DNA from: Leptospira ellisii | GTDB lineage: Bacteria > Spirochaetota > Leptospiria > Leptospirales > Leptospiraceae | Assembly (NCBI RefSeq): GCF_002811955.1 | Contig: NZ_NPEF01000034.1 | Location: 1-17,103, forward strand | Length of the DNA stretch: 17,103 nucleotides | Direction: 5' to 3' | Part shown: positions 1-9,107 of the stretch, piece after piece | Layout: each line of letters begins with the position of its first letter | How positions within the stretch are numbered: the first letter of the stretch is position 1 | Notes under the pieces: model-generated | Database searches by the model: none | Told to the model about the DNA's origin: nothing | The model's input: only the letters and a program-made list of their open reading frames with translations | Position numbers and translations under genes: made by a program

Positions 1-2
1 TG

Positions 3-320
3 TTAAGAAAGCGACCGAATTCCAATCTGCAATTTTTTTTCGGTTTCCGGAATACGATATTGTTCATTTGGATTATTTACTAAATTTCCTCTTTCGAGAG
101 GTATACGATTCTCCGGGCTTTTTGTTACGATTCTCATGCAAGATATAAGTTCTCTCTCATATAGAACATAAAACCATGTAGAGTAGGGGTCTATGCCGTC
201 GTCCACATAAGGATATGAGTTTCCTGCGCTCTTATTGATCGAATAAACGAATTCTTTTAATGTCTGTTGCGTATGGAAATGATTAGGATCGTTAGCATTG
301 ATCGAGAAGCACTGTAACAT
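3..320 (-). CDS. Partial gene, possible acyltransferase (GNAT/FeeM-like fold)
   Basis: The reading frame begins at an ATG on the minus strand and continues past the left edge, so only the first 105 codons are visible. The segment around residues 50-65 (WFYVLYERELISCMRI) resembles the central strand pair of N-acyl amino acid synthase / autoinducer synthase-like acyltransferases, where a '(V/L)YE.....R(I/L)' strand is followed by a 'PLE' stretch; here PLER is at about residues 74-77. This is a resemblance only, and the catalytic C-terminal half lies outside the window. There is no clear Shine-Dalgarno sequence before the ATG. The surrounding sequence is AT-rich and sparsely coding, which suggests accessory DNA. 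The frame being open to the edge with protein-like composition supports a real gene; the product name is uncertain. Confidence 0.5.
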   Translation of the reverse strand: MLQCFSINANDPNHFHTQQTLKEFVYSINKSAGNSYPYVDDGIDPYSTWFYVLYERELISCMRIVTKSPENRIPLERGNLVNNPNEQYRIPETEKKLQIGIRSLS

Positions 321-504
321 GTCGTTTTTATGATTTAATTGAGCAGGTTCTTTTTTTAAAAATCTTTAATAATTCGAAACATAATTATGTTTTAAATCGT
401 ATTTTTTCAATGTTATTTTTGCCTAGTATTCTGGTGTTTCATTAGGTTAGAATAATGCGAAAATTTTCATTGTTCATGTTTTTGGAGAATATGAGCTAAT
501 CCTC

Positions 505-640
505 CGAGATTGTCGAAGCGACACGCCTACTGCGGCTTCCCGTTTCGTTCGGATTTGCTACGCAATCCTAACTCAGGTTTCGAACATTCGTTTTGTTACT
601 TGGCTGAGGCGCTAAAGCGCGCTTCTATCTCCTGCCAATT
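505..640. repeat. Probable dispersed repeat (non-coding)
   Basis: This 130-bp stretch is more GC-rich than its flanks and has a short open frame on each strand, but neither looks like a protein with a start signal. It contains a small palindrome GCGC-TAAA-GCGC at 609-620. Similar translated text (a 'CGFPFRSDLLRNPNSGF' motif) is recalled from many short hypothetical proteins in Leptospira genomes, which suggests an interspersed repeat rather than a gene. It sits directly upstream of the broken gene at 616-1157 and could mark the point where that gene was truncated. Repeat status rests on memory and cannot be tested within the window, since there is only one copy here. Confidence 0.3.
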
Positions 641-1157
641 CTTCCGCGTACTTAAACATGCTCCAGGACCGCGATGTCGAGAAGTCTATGTCGCTTATTG
701 AAAAAGAAAATCCGCGAATAGATCTTGTTAAAGGTCTTGAAAAACTCAAGCCGATCGATTGCATTGTTTCATTTGTTAAGCACGATGTAGATACTAACTT
801 CAACGGAAAAACAGATGTTTAAGTTGATACAAATGCCGGTTTTTTCTCTAAGGATTATATGCTTTTTTATTTTATCTCACTTTTAACTGTTTATCCATTC
901 GCACTGTGGCGAACGTATGCCGATTGGAATCTTATTGGAGCTTACGAAAATATTATTTTATATAAAAAGGTCCTTTGCATGAGGTTGCTCGTGTCGACCT
1001 CCGTGATATTGAGAAAATTTTTCTCGAAAACAAGATGATTAAAATTGTCACAAAGGAGAGAATGTATAAAATTTATTTTAATATATTCGCAAAGGAGGAG
1101 CGAGACGATATTATCCTATACTTCTATAATATGAAGAAGCGAATGGAAAGCGTGTAG
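616..1157 (+). pseudogene. Degraded small membrane/PH-like protein gene (in-frame stop plus frameshift)
   Basis: No single frame is long, but the pieces join well. One frame is open from 616 (ATG at 658) to a TAA at 820-822, and the same frame continues after the stop with a hydrophobic segment starting at the ATG at 859 (MLFYFISLLTVYPFALW), followed by YENIILYKK at about 946-969. Near 971 coding character moves to another frame, which continues as HEVARVDLRDIEKIFL (from 978) to a TAG at 1155-1157. Adding one C in the GTCCTTTG run (970-977) would join them as ...LYKKVPLHEVARV..., a plausible membrane-anchored PH-like domain of about 100 residues. The 3' part alone could only start at a TTG at 975. 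Whether the part upstream of 820 belongs to the same gene is uncertain. A sequencing error is the alternative explanation for the frameshift. Confidence 0.4.
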
Positions 1158-1506
1158 TTGAATCAAGATCGCTTCGATTCCGTCTTCAATATAAGCGTCC
1201 AGGGGCGGTTACTGGCCGATTCACGACATGGTAATCTAATTGGACGTAACGGAAGTTCCGATTCACCGATCGGCGGGGTTCGGGGTCGAACGACCAACGA
1301 TTTCCCCGAAGAGGGGGTAGCGGAGGATGCGTTCGCAGCCGAAGCGAGGGGGAGACTTCCCCCTTCCCGCTTCTCCCGAAAAAAGTTTTTGACGGGCGGA
1401 AACGGAGAAATTATTGCTCTTCGCTTTAAAAATGTATGGAATTTTTTTAATTTTATGAAATTCTTATGACCTGACTTTCCTTTTCCAAGCGAAACGCATT
1501 TCAGCC
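1158..1506. other. Non-coding stretch with GC-rich patch and hairpin
   Basis: This region has no gene I can support. From about 1190 to 1400 it is GC-rich and purine/pyrimidine-blocky, and includes a 6-bp hairpin GGGGGA-GACT-TCCCCC at 1348-1363. The one open frame (from a TTG at 1158) reads as low-complexity Gly/Arg/Ser text with no ribosome binding site, and is judged spurious. After about 1400 the sequence becomes AT-rich, leading to the phosphatase gene at 1507, whose promoter is not obvious. Confidence 0.5.
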
Positions 1507-2883
1507 ATGATACACGACGTCGTTCACAGCAAGGAGGAAACCCTCCGTCGTTTTAACAGGGAATTGATGTCCTTGGCCAAAAATCCCGTCATCGATAGCG
1601 GGGATCGGGATGCGGCCCTGAACGTGCTTACGGAATCGATCTCCCGCGCTCTCGGTTGCGAACGGTGCAGTATTTGGTTCTACAGTGAGACCAAAATTTC
1701 CATCCAATGTCTGGATCTTTTCATTCTCTCCGAAAACACGCACAACTCCGGGATGGAACTTTTTAAAAAAGACTTTCCGCATTATTTCGAAGTGCTTCAG
1801 GAACAAAGGCTGATCGTAGCCGACGATGCGGTGAGCGACGACGCGACCAAGGAATTCGCCCAGAATTATCTTCTTCCTTTGAACATCGTTTCCATGTTGG
1901 ACGCTCCGATTCTTATGGACGGAAAACTGCTCGGAATCGTCTGCAACGAACAGGTCGGTAAACCGCGTTCCTGGAGTCTGGAAGAACAAACGTTCGTGGG
2001 TTCAATAGCGGACATGATCCCGCGCATTTTTCAGGCCGTGGAAAGAAAAAAAGCGCAGGAAGAATTAAAAAAGGCGAATGAACGTCTGGAACAAACGGTC
2101 CGAGCGAGGACTCGAATCATCCTCACTCAAAAAGAGGAGCTGGAACAGCAGATCCGCATGGCCCAAAAGATCCAGGGCGCCCTTCTTCCCTCCGCGCTTC
2201 CCCGATGCGAATCTTTCGATCTCCAGTTTCTGTACGCTCCTATGATGGAACTGGGGGGAGATTTCGTGGATTTTTTATACGACGAGGAGACTTCTTCGCT
2301 GGGTTTCTTCATTTGCGACGTTTCCGGACACGGAATCTCCGCAGCGATGGTGGCTTCCATGGTCAAGATGTCCTATTTTAATTGGAGATCCTTTATTCAA
2401 GATCCTGAATATGGAATTTCTCAAATATACCGTTCCTTGAACGGAAAGTTCGCGGGTCATTTCATCACGGCGGTTCTGGGCGTTCTCGACGTCAAAACGG
2501 GAGAAGGAAAGATGACTAACGTGGGACATTGTCCCCCGGTCCGTCTGCACAAGGGATCCGAACCATTTCCGTTTCAAAAAACGGGCGCGCTTTTGACCGA
2601 TTTGATTCCCCTTCGGATGGAGACAGTTCCTTTTCATTTGGAACCGGGGGATCGGCTGGTCCTTTATACGGACGGAATCGTGGAAGCGTTCAACGCGGAA
2701 AGGAAACTGTTTTCGGAGGATCGGCTTCTCGGAATTTTGGGTTCCTGCGAAAACGAGACCTTGGAAGGTCTTTGTCGTAGGGTATTTTCCGAGGTGAACC
2801 GTTTTATGGGGAATTCACACGAAGGATTTACGGACGACCTCACGATTTTGGCCCTGGAACGGAAGAAGTTTCCGAATTCTTAA
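1507..2883 (+). CDS. GAF domain / PP2C (SpoIIE, RsbU-type) serine phosphatase
   Basis: This 458-residue protein has a GAF-like sensor domain at about residues 10-180, a coiled-coil linker at about 178-222 (ERKKAQEELKKANERLEQ), and a C-terminal PP2C/SpoIIE phosphatase domain from about 222 to 452. The phosphatase motifs are intact: GGDF at 250-253, CDVSGHG at 270-276, YTDGIVEAF at 387-395 and DDLTIL at 443-448, which supply the aspartates for the two-metal centre. The AQKIQGALLP stretch at 219-228 is typical of the linker-to-catalytic transition in RsbU-like enzymes. It has no membrane segment, so it is probably cytoplasmic. Such proteins dephosphorylate anti-sigma-factor antagonists in partner-switching pathways; the partner is not in this window. 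The GAF ligand cannot be read. No Shine-Dalgarno precedes the ATG at 1507, and an internal ATG at 1567 (residue 21) is a possible alternative start. Confidence 0.93.
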   Translation: MIHDVVHSKEETLRRFNRELMSLAKNPVIDSGDRDAALNVLTESISRALGCERCSIWFYSETKISIQCLDLFILSENTHNSGMELFKKDFPHYFEVLQEQRLIVADDAVSDDATKEFAQNYLLPLNIVSMLDAPILMDGKLLGIVCNEQVGKPRSWSLEEQTFVGSIADMIPRIFQAVERKKAQEELKKANERLEQTVRARTRIILTQKEELEQQIRMAQKIQGALLPSALPRCESFDLQFLYAPMMELGGDFVDFLYDEETSSLGFFICDVSGHGISAAMVASMVKMSYFNWRSFIQDPEYGISQIYRSLNGKFAGHFITAVLGVLDVKTGEGKMTNVGHCPPVRLHKGSEPFPFQKTGALLTDLIPLRMETVPFHLEPGDRLVLYTDGIVEAFNAERKLFSEDRLLGILGSCENETLEGLCRRVFSEVNRFMGNSHEGFTDDLTILALERKKFPNS

Positions 2884-3032
2884 TATACGGATCGACGTTT
2901 CCGGCGTCCGCGGATCCTTTTCGCAAGGCGGTTTTTAGGGAGAATTTCGACCCCTTTTTTCGTTAAAAAATTGTCAAAATAGCGGATGCGAAAAAGATCA
3001 ACGCCATTTCCCCGATCGGAGATAAACGAATC

Positions 3033-3716
3033 ATGAAAGTCGCACCGAATTACTCGATCTTACTGGCAGAAGACGACGAAAGCAGCGCGGAACTTCTCAT
3101 CCGTCATTTGGAACGGTATAACTTCGACGTGGATCACGTCGTGGACGGGATCGCCGCCGAAATCAAACTCAGGAAGACGCGTTACGACCTCATTCTAACC
3201 GACAACCGTATGCCTAAACAAAGCGGACTCAATCTGTTGGAAAGGATTCCCGAGATGAACCGCGCGACGCCGATCATTTTTTTAACGGTCAGCAACGAAA
3301 GAGAGACGATCATTCAAGCCGCGCATAACAAGCGTTTGGTGGCATACCTTCTCAAGCCGATCGATACGCAGGTTTTGATAGAAAAAATCTGTCAAGGTAT
3401 AGGAATCAAAACGGAAAGTCTGATCGATAAAAAGGATTTTCCGTTCGAAATTCTACCTTTCACAAACACGGACACCGGGATCGGCGTCGGAATCGAACTG
3501 CAAGGTTGTCCCTACGGTAAAAGCATCGAAAAACTCGTTCAGGAAATTTCTTTTTTCCTAAAGGAATTGCCCTCTCTCAGGAGTATTCTGATCAAAGTGA
3601 ATCCCGAATTCTTCTATTTTAAAAACGGCGGGCAACTTTTGTCTTCGCTTCGGGATCGTCTTGCGATCAAATACGAAATCAAAAAAGAGGACATCGTCGT
3701 TCAAACGGAAAACTGA
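3033..3716 (+). CDS. Response regulator, receiver domain plus unassigned C-terminal domain
   Basis: Residues 7-122 form a standard receiver domain: the acidic pair D14/D15 in LLAEDDE, phospho-acceptor D57 in DLILTDNRMP, T85 in FLTVSN and K108 in LLKPID. All residues needed for phosphorylation are present. Residues from about 130 to 227 match no output domain I recognise: no helix-turn-helix, GGDEF, EAL, HD-GYP or kinase motif. This part mixes short hydrophobic strands with helices (GIGVGIELQGCPYGKSIEKL, then SFFLKELPSLRSI), so it may be a ligand- or protein-binding domain. GGAG at 3018-3021 sits before the ATG. The gene follows the GAF/PP2C phosphatase in the same direction after a 149-nt gap, so the two may act in one signalling route, but no histidine kinase is in the window. 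Confidence 0.88.
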   Translation: MKVAPNYSILLAEDDESSAELLIRHLERYNFDVDHVVDGIAAEIKLRKTRYDLILTDNRMPKQSGLNLLERIPEMNRATPIIFLTVSNERETIIQAAHNKRLVAYLLKPIDTQVLIEKICQGIGIKTESLIDKKDFPFEILPFTNTDTGIGVGIELQGCPYGKSIEKLVQEISFFLKELPSLRSILIKVNPEFFYFKNGGQLLSSLRDRLAIKYEIKKEDIVVQTEN

Positions 3717-3759
3717 CGTTCGAGGGGGTTTTTTCCGCGTTTCGTTTTAAAAAATTATC

Positions 3760-3780
3760 TTTTTCGATTCCTTCGAAAAA
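3760..3780. terminator. AT-rich hairpin after response regulator (weak terminator candidate)
   Basis: Perfect 8-bp arms TTTTTCGA (3760-3767) and TCGAAAAA (3773-3780) enclose a 5-nt loop. The stem is AT-rich, and its U/A tracts lie inside it, so termination is possible but weak. It separates the response regulator from the sigma-E-like promoter that follows at once. Confidence 0.25.
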
Positions 3781-3782
3781 AT

Positions 3783-3810
3783 GGAACCTGATCCAGGCTT
3801 TTTGGTCAGA
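3783..3810 (+). promoter_or_regulatory. Sigma-E-like (ECF) promoter of the lipoprotein-sigma operon
   Basis: The sequence reads GGAACCT, then 16 nt counted from GAACCT, then TCAGA. The Escherichia coli sigma-E consensus is GAACTT-N16-TCTGA, so the -35 differs at one position, the -10 at one position, and the spacing is identical. The predicted start of transcription is near 3817, which leaves a leader of about 18 nt holding the GGGAGGAA ribosome binding site (about 3823-3830) and the ATG at 3835. Because the downstream operon encodes an ECF sigma factor, autoregulation is the natural reading. The element also lies inside the longer open frame that would start at 3781, which argues against that upstream start. 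The recognition specificity of this sigma factor has not been shown. Confidence 0.6.
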
Positions 3811-3834
3811 GGATTAGAAAATGGGAGGAATTCA

Positions 3835-4258
3835 ATGAAAGGATTTTTGAAAGTTTCCGGTCTGATTCTATTAGCGGCCACGTTGTTCGCAGTAGGATGC
3901 AGACACTATTCTCCGGAGAAAAGGGCGGAATGGGTTGTAAAAAAGATCACTTCGGAACTGGATCTGAACGATTCGCAAAAGAAGGAGCTTTACAGAATCA
4001 AGGACGAGGTTCTCGCAAAACGTAAGGACTTGAAACTGCACGGACCTAGAATCCCCGCGGAAGTTCTTGCCGAATTTCGTCAGCCTACGCTCGACGAAAA
4101 GAAGATAAACAAACAGTTCGAAGCCGAGATGAATAAGATGACCGAAATGAGAACGTTTATGACCAAAAAAGCGATCGAGTTTCACACGATTCTCACTCCG
4201 GATCAAAGAAACAAATTGGTGGATCTGATCACAGAGTTTCAACAGAAACATCGTCATC

Positions 4259-4269
<11 letters not shown>
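3835..4269 (+). CDS. CpxP/Spy-like (LTXXQ) periplasmic lipoprotein
   Basis: The 144-residue product has a lipoprotein signal peptide: positive start (MKGFLK), hydrophobic core at 7-20 and lipobox AVGC with the lipidated cysteine at position 22. The mature part is helical and charged, with two family-type motifs, LDLNDSQKKEL at 42-52 and LTPDQRNKL at 120-128, the second being the LTXXQ signature of CpxP/Spy/CnrX-like periplasmic proteins that sense misfolded protein or metal. The C-terminus is rich in His and Asp (HRHHDD, 139-144), a possible metal site. The ATG at 3835 is chosen because GGGAGGAA precedes it, because the signal peptide starts there, and because an ECF-type promoter ends at 3810. 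Its 3' end overlaps the sigma factor gene by 11 nt, so it probably acts as the sensor or modulator of that sigma factor. Confidence 0.85.
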
Positions 4270-4802
<533 letters not shown>

Positions 4803-4813
<11 letters not shown>

Positions 4814-5072
4814 AAATCCTTCTCCTATGAAGGGAGAAATTCTCAAAAGAAAACGGGATCAAGATTGGATCCATGAAATTTCGTCTAACGTGATCCGAAG
4901 GGATAAACGCGAAACGAGGAATAAGCGAGTCGTCGGAGCCTCTCTGGCCCTGTTTTTGGGTTTGAGCGTCTACGTCGGTTTTTGGTTTCAGGATTCGTTC
5001 ACCGATCCGAAGGATCCGGATCTTTTGAGCGTCGGGGTCTTCGAGGAATTGGAAGGTGCGCTCGATAAGTGA
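4803..5072 (+). CDS. Small single-pass membrane protein, putative anti-sigma factor
   Basis: The 89-residue product has a basic cytoplasmic N-terminal part (residues 1-42, many Lys and Arg), one membrane helix at about 46-66 (VVGASLALFLGLSVYVGFWF) and a short acidic C-terminal tail (FTDPKDPDLL... EELEGALDK). The ATG at 4803 is chosen because AGGAG sits at 4791-4795; the frame could open earlier at a TTG at 4782, without support. It overlaps the sigma gene by 11 nt, the same overlap as at the lipoprotein-sigma junction. Position and topology (cytoplasmic domain able to hold the sigma factor, periplasmic tail facing the lipoprotein) fit an anti-sigma factor, but there is no recognisable zinc-binding HXXXCXXC motif or RseA-like sequence, and the domain is very short. 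The function is therefore inferred from context only. Confidence 0.75.
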
Positions 5073-5104
5073 TCGAACGCGGCTTTCCGTTTTTACCTCC
5101 TAAC

Positions 5105-5126
5105 GGCGCTTTTGCGTAAAAGCGCC
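5105..5126. terminator. 9-bp hairpin between convergent operons
   Basis: Perfect arms GGCGCTTTT (5105-5113) and AAAAGCGCC (5118-5126) enclose a GCGT loop. It lies in the 53-nt gap between the sigma operon (+) and the ABC export operon (-), and its right arm touches the adaptor stop codon. There is no T-run after it on either strand, so it may act as a bidirectional barrier or mRNA end stabiliser rather than a classical intrinsic terminator. Confidence 0.5.
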
Positions 5127-6004
5127 TAACGCACTTTTACGCCGTCGCCGATTCCCTCCCCCGGGTATAGGATCACTTCCTCGCCTTCGTTCAGGCCCTC
5201 CCGAATCAGCGCGTTTTCCCCGCTTCTGTCCTCCAGAATCACTTTGGTTTTTCGGGCCTTGTTTTTTATCACCTTGAATACGTACCAATCCTCTCCGTCC
5301 CGAAACAAGGACGCCGTGGGCGCGACGAGCGCGTTTTCTCGGATCATCGTGGTGACTTTACAACGGACGCGGAAACCTTCCCCCATTTCGGAAGGAGGAT
5401 CGAAATCCACGATCGCGCGGATCCTTTGTTCCTCGACGCCCAGAGAGGAGATTTTCGTAAAGGCGGACGGTTCCACGATCCGTATTTTTCCGTTCAAAGT
5501 TCCGCCGCCCCATCCTTCGATTTCGACCGGATCCCCGGCGTGGATTCGAACGGCTTCCTGGGTGAGAATTTCCGCGGAGATTTCGAGTTGTCTCGTGTCG
5601 CCCACCTCCAAAAGGGGAGTTCCCATCTCCACCGGGCCTTCGCTTTCGCGCAGTATCTTGAGCACCTTACCGTTGCTAGGCGATACAACGGCCTTGTCGA
5701 AGTCCCATCGAACAACCGCCAACGTTTCTCCTTTTTTGACGTCGGCTCCCGCGTGTTTATGAATCCGCTTTAAAACTCCGTTTACGGGAGAATACACCGT
5801 GAACTTTTCCTTTACCCGGGTGATTCCCTCCTCTTCGACGAACTGCCGATAGATTCCCTTGGACACTTTTCCGATTTCGGAAATTACCGGTTTGGGACGG
5901 AATAAAAACCACAACGACAATAACGCGGCGGCCGCGCCAATACCGATCCTTACTTTTTTGTTCGATGCGACGCGATCGAACGTTTCCTTCAGCTTCATCC
6001 TCAT
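5126..6004 (-). CDS. Hairpin-less periplasmic adaptor (membrane fusion protein) of an ABC exporter
   Basis: The 292-residue protein has an N-terminal membrane anchor at about 19-36 (GIGAAAALLSLWFLF). It then has a lipoyl-like domain whose two halves, YSPVNGVLKRIHKHAGADVKKG at about 70-92 and VVSPSNGKVLKILRESEG at about 106-123, are joined by only about 13 residues. In MacA/HlyD-type adaptors a long coiled-coil hairpin normally lies between these halves; here it is missing, which explains the short length. Beta-barrel and membrane-proximal parts follow (EIEGWGGGTLNGKI; FTKISSLGVEEQRI; NALVAPTASLFRDGEDWYVF). BesA of Borrelia is a known spirochaete adaptor without a hairpin. The start overlaps the permease stop by 4 nt (ATGA), with another ATG two codons in. 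It probably links the FtsX permease to periplasmic steps rather than directly to a TolC-like channel. Confidence 0.88.
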   Translation of the reverse strand: MRMKLKETFDRVASNKKVRIGIGAAAALLSLWFLFRPKPVISEIGKVSKGIYRQFVEEEGITRVKEKFTVYSPVNGVLKRIHKHAGADVKKGETLAVVRWDFDKAVVSPSNGKVLKILRESEGPVEMGTPLLEVGDTRQLEISAEILTQEAVRIHAGDPVEIEGWGGGTLNGKIRIVEPSAFTKISSLGVEEQRIRAIVDFDPPSEMGEGFRVRCKVTTMIRENALVAPTASLFRDGEDWYVFKVIKNKARKTKVILEDRSGENALIREGLNEGEEVILYPGEGIGDGVKVR

Positions 6005-8340
6005 TCCCTCACCTTTAAGATGGAAAGCAGATCCATATTTTTGATCTTAGAATATAATACGACGTAACTCAAAGCGGACGTGCCCAACGTACAAAGAACG
6101 GCGATCGCATAGGTTCGGTACGAGATGATCAAAGGAACCTTAAATCCTTCGGTTTCCACGGTAGTCATCAGAAAATACGCGAACAGATAACCCAACACAC
6201 AGCCTACGGGAAGGGAGGCGAGTATTTCGAATCCCAATTCCCCTGCGAGAATCCGGAAAACCTCCGCTTTCGTAAATCCTAATATGCGTAGGCTTCCCAA
6301 TTCGAAGGCGCGTTCGGAAAGGGAGATCATGGCGGTGTTGTAAACGACTCCCACGGATATCACCGACGCGAAGATGAAAAGGATCAGGGTCGTCGCGAGA
6401 ACGCTCCGCTGCATCGTATCGGTGAAAACCTTGAGGTCCCCTTCTCTGGTGGAGACGCCGGATATTTTCGGAACCGTCTTTAAAGCGGCTAAAAAATCGG
6501 ATTCCAGTTTCGAATCGGTCCGTACGGCGACTAGGTTCACACTTTCGGCTTCGTTTAACAGACGATTGGCGGCGCTTAACTCCATATACGCTCCCTGACC
6601 CAGAAGTTCCTCCACGAGACCTTCCACGCGGACGTCGATCTTTTTGCGGTTCCCTTCCAAAAGTTCCAGACGGACGACGCTTCCGGTTTCGATCCCCAGC
6701 TTTCCGGCCACATTAGAATTTAAGAATATTCCGGAATACGGAGGCGACAATACGTTTCTATTTTTCCCCACGAGTCTTCTGAGTTCCGCGTTTTCGGGAA
6801 TTCCCTGAAGCAGCAGTTCTTTGGTTTTGTGGCGGACTCGGATCCGAACGGGAATCATCCGGTAACCTTCCGCCTCCAGAACCGCCGGATGGTTTTTGAG
6901 TTCGTTCACGGAGTTTATGTTCACCGGTCCCAAAAACGAAACCGTGACCGATTCCCTCTGCAGAAGATCGAATTGCATTTCGATCATCGCGCCGACCGCG
7001 TCCCGTGAAAACATCCCCAACACCATGATCATCACCGACGTGGAAACACCCAAAATCGCGATGAGAGTGCGTGCCGGTCTTCTCGTTATATTCCGGAAGA
7101 TCATTCTCGATTGTGCGGAGAAGGATCCGATCCAAATCTCGATTTTCGACTTTTGAAAACTCAACGGGATCGGTGGACGCATGGCTTGGGCCGGATCCAG
7201 TTTCAGGATTTTGAATACGGAATACGATGCGCCCAGGATGCCGGAGGCGATTCCGATTAAAATTCCCTGGAGACCCAAAAGGAACGAGAATCGGAATTTT
7301 AATTCCGGGAAACGGTAGAATTCCGCGTAGAGATCCGTCATCGCTTCCCCCAGCCAGACTCCGAGTGCGATTCCGAGCGCGGCCCCCGTTCCTCCTATAA
7401 CGGATATTAGCTTTATATAATGGATTCCGATCGAACGGTCCGAATATCCGAGGGCTTTGAGAGTGGCGATTTGCTCCCTTTCTTTAGAGATGATTCTCGT
7501 CGAAACGATATGAAGAAGAAACGCGGCGACTCCCAAAAAGATCATAGGAAGAACGTAGGCCATCGTCCTGAGTTGTTTGAATTCGTCGCGCAGAAATGAA
7601 TGGGAGGGAAGTTTGTCCCGATCATAGGATCCCAGTCCTCCGTACGGTTCGAGGAGTTCGTCGATCCTTCCCAATACGGAACGGCGGTCCGCGTCCGGTG
7701 CGAAGTTGAAGATCAGATCGTTGAAGACTCCGTTCATGCCGAAGGCGTCCTCCATTCCCTTGCGGTCCATCCATAGGATTCCGAAATGTTTATCGTCCGG
7801 AAGCGGGTTACCGGAGCGGAAGATATAAACGTATTCCGGGGAAAGCGCGATTCCGGTTACGACGAACGTTCTTTTTTCCCCTTCCAGAATTCCTACGACG
7901 GAACTTCCTGCGGTCAATTTGTTGGAAAGGGCGAACGCTTCGCTTAACAAAACCTCCGATTCCCCTTTCGGATATCTTCCGGAACGGAGATACGGAAGGT
8001 TGAGTTTATCCGTGAGGGAAACGAATCTTCCCGAGGTGGGGAGGGTTTCGCCGGGGACGTCTAGAACCGCTTCGCGCACGATCCGCGTTCGTACGCTTCC
8101 GATTCCGGGAAGATCCGTCAAAGATTCGAACAGGGAGGAAGGAGCCTTTTTTAAGGAACAGAATCCTTGTGCGAACGAGGATGCGAGGTAGAAATTCTCC
8201 CGTGCGGCGTATAAGGAATCGTAGGCGCTGCGCGAAGCGATAAAAATTCCCACGCCGGCCGCTACTACGAGTGCTATGGTGATTCCCTGCGATTTGAGGG
8301 TCTTGATCTGTCTGAGAATTTTTCGATCGAGGGTTTTCAC
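6001..8340 (-). CDS. FtsX-family ABC transporter permease, two FtsX domains
   Basis: The 779-residue protein has the layout of a large FtsX/LolC-type permease. There is a first membrane helix at about 20-37, a large periplasmic part at about 40-255, and a first FtsX domain at about 260-380 with helices at about 261-283, 310-335 and 352-375. A central helix lies at about 424-444, a second periplasmic part at about 450-640, and a second FtsX domain at about 648-770 with helices at about 648-670, 700-725 and 743-763. The cytoplasmic coupling motifs [15 protein letters not shown] (286-300) and [20 protein letters not shown] (675-694) are the paired 'R.LG' loops of this family that contact the ATPase. 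It overlaps both neighbours by 4 nt, so ATPase, permease and adaptor are made together. The substrate (lipid, lipoprotein, peptide or drug) cannot be read from sequence. Confidence 0.92.
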   Translation of the reverse strand: MKTLDRKILRQIKTLKSQGITIALVVAAGVGIFIASRSAYDSLYAARENFYLASSFAQGFCSLKKAPSSLFESLTDLPGIGSVRTRIVREAVLDVPGETLPTSGRFVSLTDKLNLPYLRSGRYPKGESEVLLSEAFALSNKLTAGSSVVGILEGEKRTFVVTGIALSPEYVYIFRSGNPLPDDKHFGILWMDRKGMEDAFGMNGVFNDLIFNFAPDADRRSVLGRIDELLEPYGGLGSYDRDKLPSHSFLRDEFKQLRTMAYVLPMIFLGVAAFLLHIVSTRIISKEREQIATLKALGYSDRSIGIHYIKLISVIGGTGAALGIALGVWLGEAMTDLYAEFYRFPELKFRFSFLLGLQGILIGIASGILGASYSVFKILKLDPAQAMRPPIPLSFQKSKIEIWIGSFSAQSRMIFRNITRRPARTLIAILGVSTSVMIMVLGMFSRDAVGAMIEMQFDLLQRESVTVSFLGPVNINSVNELKNHPAVLEAEGYRMIPVRIRVRHKTKELLLQGIPENAELRRLVGKNRNVLSPPYSGIFLNSNVAGKLGIETGSVVRLELLEGNRKKIDVRVEGLVEELLGQGAYMELSAANRLLNEAESVNLVAVRTDSKLESDFLAALKTVPKISGVSTREGDLKVFTDTMQRSVLATTLILFIFASVISVGVVYNTAMISLSERAFELGSLRILGFTKAEVFRILAGELGFEILASLPVGCVLGYLFAYFLMTTVETEGFKVPLIISYRTYAIAVLCTLGTSALSYVVLYSKIKNMDLLSILKVRE

Positions 8341-9065
8341 CAGTTCAGTTCCGAGGATTTCTTTTTTTTGGAATTCCTGCGATCGGAGACGATCGTTCCG
8401 TCGCGCATCTGCACGACTCGGTCCGCGATTTCGGCGATGGCCGCGTTATGCGTGATGATTACCGTAGTCGTTCCCAGATCCGAATGTATCTTTTCGATCG
8501 CGTCTAGGACGATTCTTCCGGTTTTAAAATCGAGGGCGCCCGTGGGTTCGTCGCAGAGAAGTACGTCCGGTCGTTTAGCGATGGCTCTCGCAATGGCGAC
8601 ACGTTGTTGTTCGCCTCCTGAAAGCTGCGCCGGGAAATGATCCTTTCGATCCAAAAGCCCGACGAGACGAAGCGCTTCCTCGGGGGACATCGAATTTTTT
8701 CCGAGTTCGGTCACTAAGGAGACGTTTTCCACCGCGGTCAGACTCGGAATTAAATTATAAAATTGGAATACGAATCCGACGTGATCCCTTCGAAACGAGG
8801 TCAGTTCCTCTTCGTTCGCGGAAAAAAGATTCCGATTCCGAAAGCGAACGCTTCCGTAAGAAGGCGTATCCAATCCTCCCAGGATATTGAGAAGCGTGGA
8901 TTTTCCGGATCCGGAAGGGCCTAGAAGGACGGTGAATTCTCCCGCCCGTAATTCCAAGCTGACGGATTGAAGCGCCTGAACTTCCACCTCTCCCATCTTG
9001 TAAATTTTTCCGATTTCGAGGGCTTGGAAAACGATTTCATCCGGTTTTCTTTTTTTTCGGACCAT
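8337..9065 (-). CDS. ABC transporter ATP-binding protein (LolD/MacB-type)
   Basis: The 242-residue protein is a complete nucleotide-binding subunit: Walker [10 protein letters not shown] at 49-57, Q-loop Q101, signature LSGGEQQ at 148-154, Walker B VLLCDEP at 168-174, D-loop GALD at 176-179 and switch histidine H206. The '[18 protein letters not shown]' type Q-loop region and the 'GGLDTP.G.V' segment are characteristic of the LolD/MacB/FtsE group that works with FtsX-type permeases. The short lysine-rich ends ([19 protein letters not shown]) are typical extensions. It is the first gene of the minus-strand operon; its stop overlaps the permease start by 4 nt (ATGA). A candidate promoter lies upstream at 9108-9140. 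Confidence 0.95.
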   Translation of the reverse strand: MVRKKRKPDEIVFQALEIGKIYKMGEVEVQALQSVSLELRAGEFTVLLGPSGSGKSTLLNILGGLDTPSYGSVRFRNRNLFSANEEELTSFRRDHVGFVFQFYNLIPSLTAVENVSLVTELGKNSMSPEEALRLVGLLDRKDHFPAQLSGGEQQRVAIARAIAKRPDVLLCDEPTGALDFKTGRIVLDAIEKIHSDLGTTTVIITHNAAIAEIADRVVQMRDGTIVSDRRNSKKKKSSELNW

Positions 9066-9107
9066 TTTGTGGAACTAATCTTTCGGATTCTTTCGATTTG
9101 GAAAACA

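Noticed and set aside
510..701. 63-codon open frame
   Set aside because: Overlaps the repeat-like element and the better-supported frame of the degraded gene; no start signal.
1158..1469. 103-codon open frame with TTG start
   Set aside because: Low-complexity Gly/Arg/Ser content, no ribosome binding site, and it covers a GC-rich patch with a hairpin; no protein resemblance.
3781..3834. Upstream extension of the lipoprotein gene
   Set aside because: It would bury the signal peptide and overlap the sigma-E-like promoter; a good ribosome binding site exists for the ATG at 3835.
5244..5762. Long plus-strand open frame opposite the adaptor gene
   Set aside because: Serine/threonine-rich antisense shadow of a clear minus-strand gene with recognised motifs.
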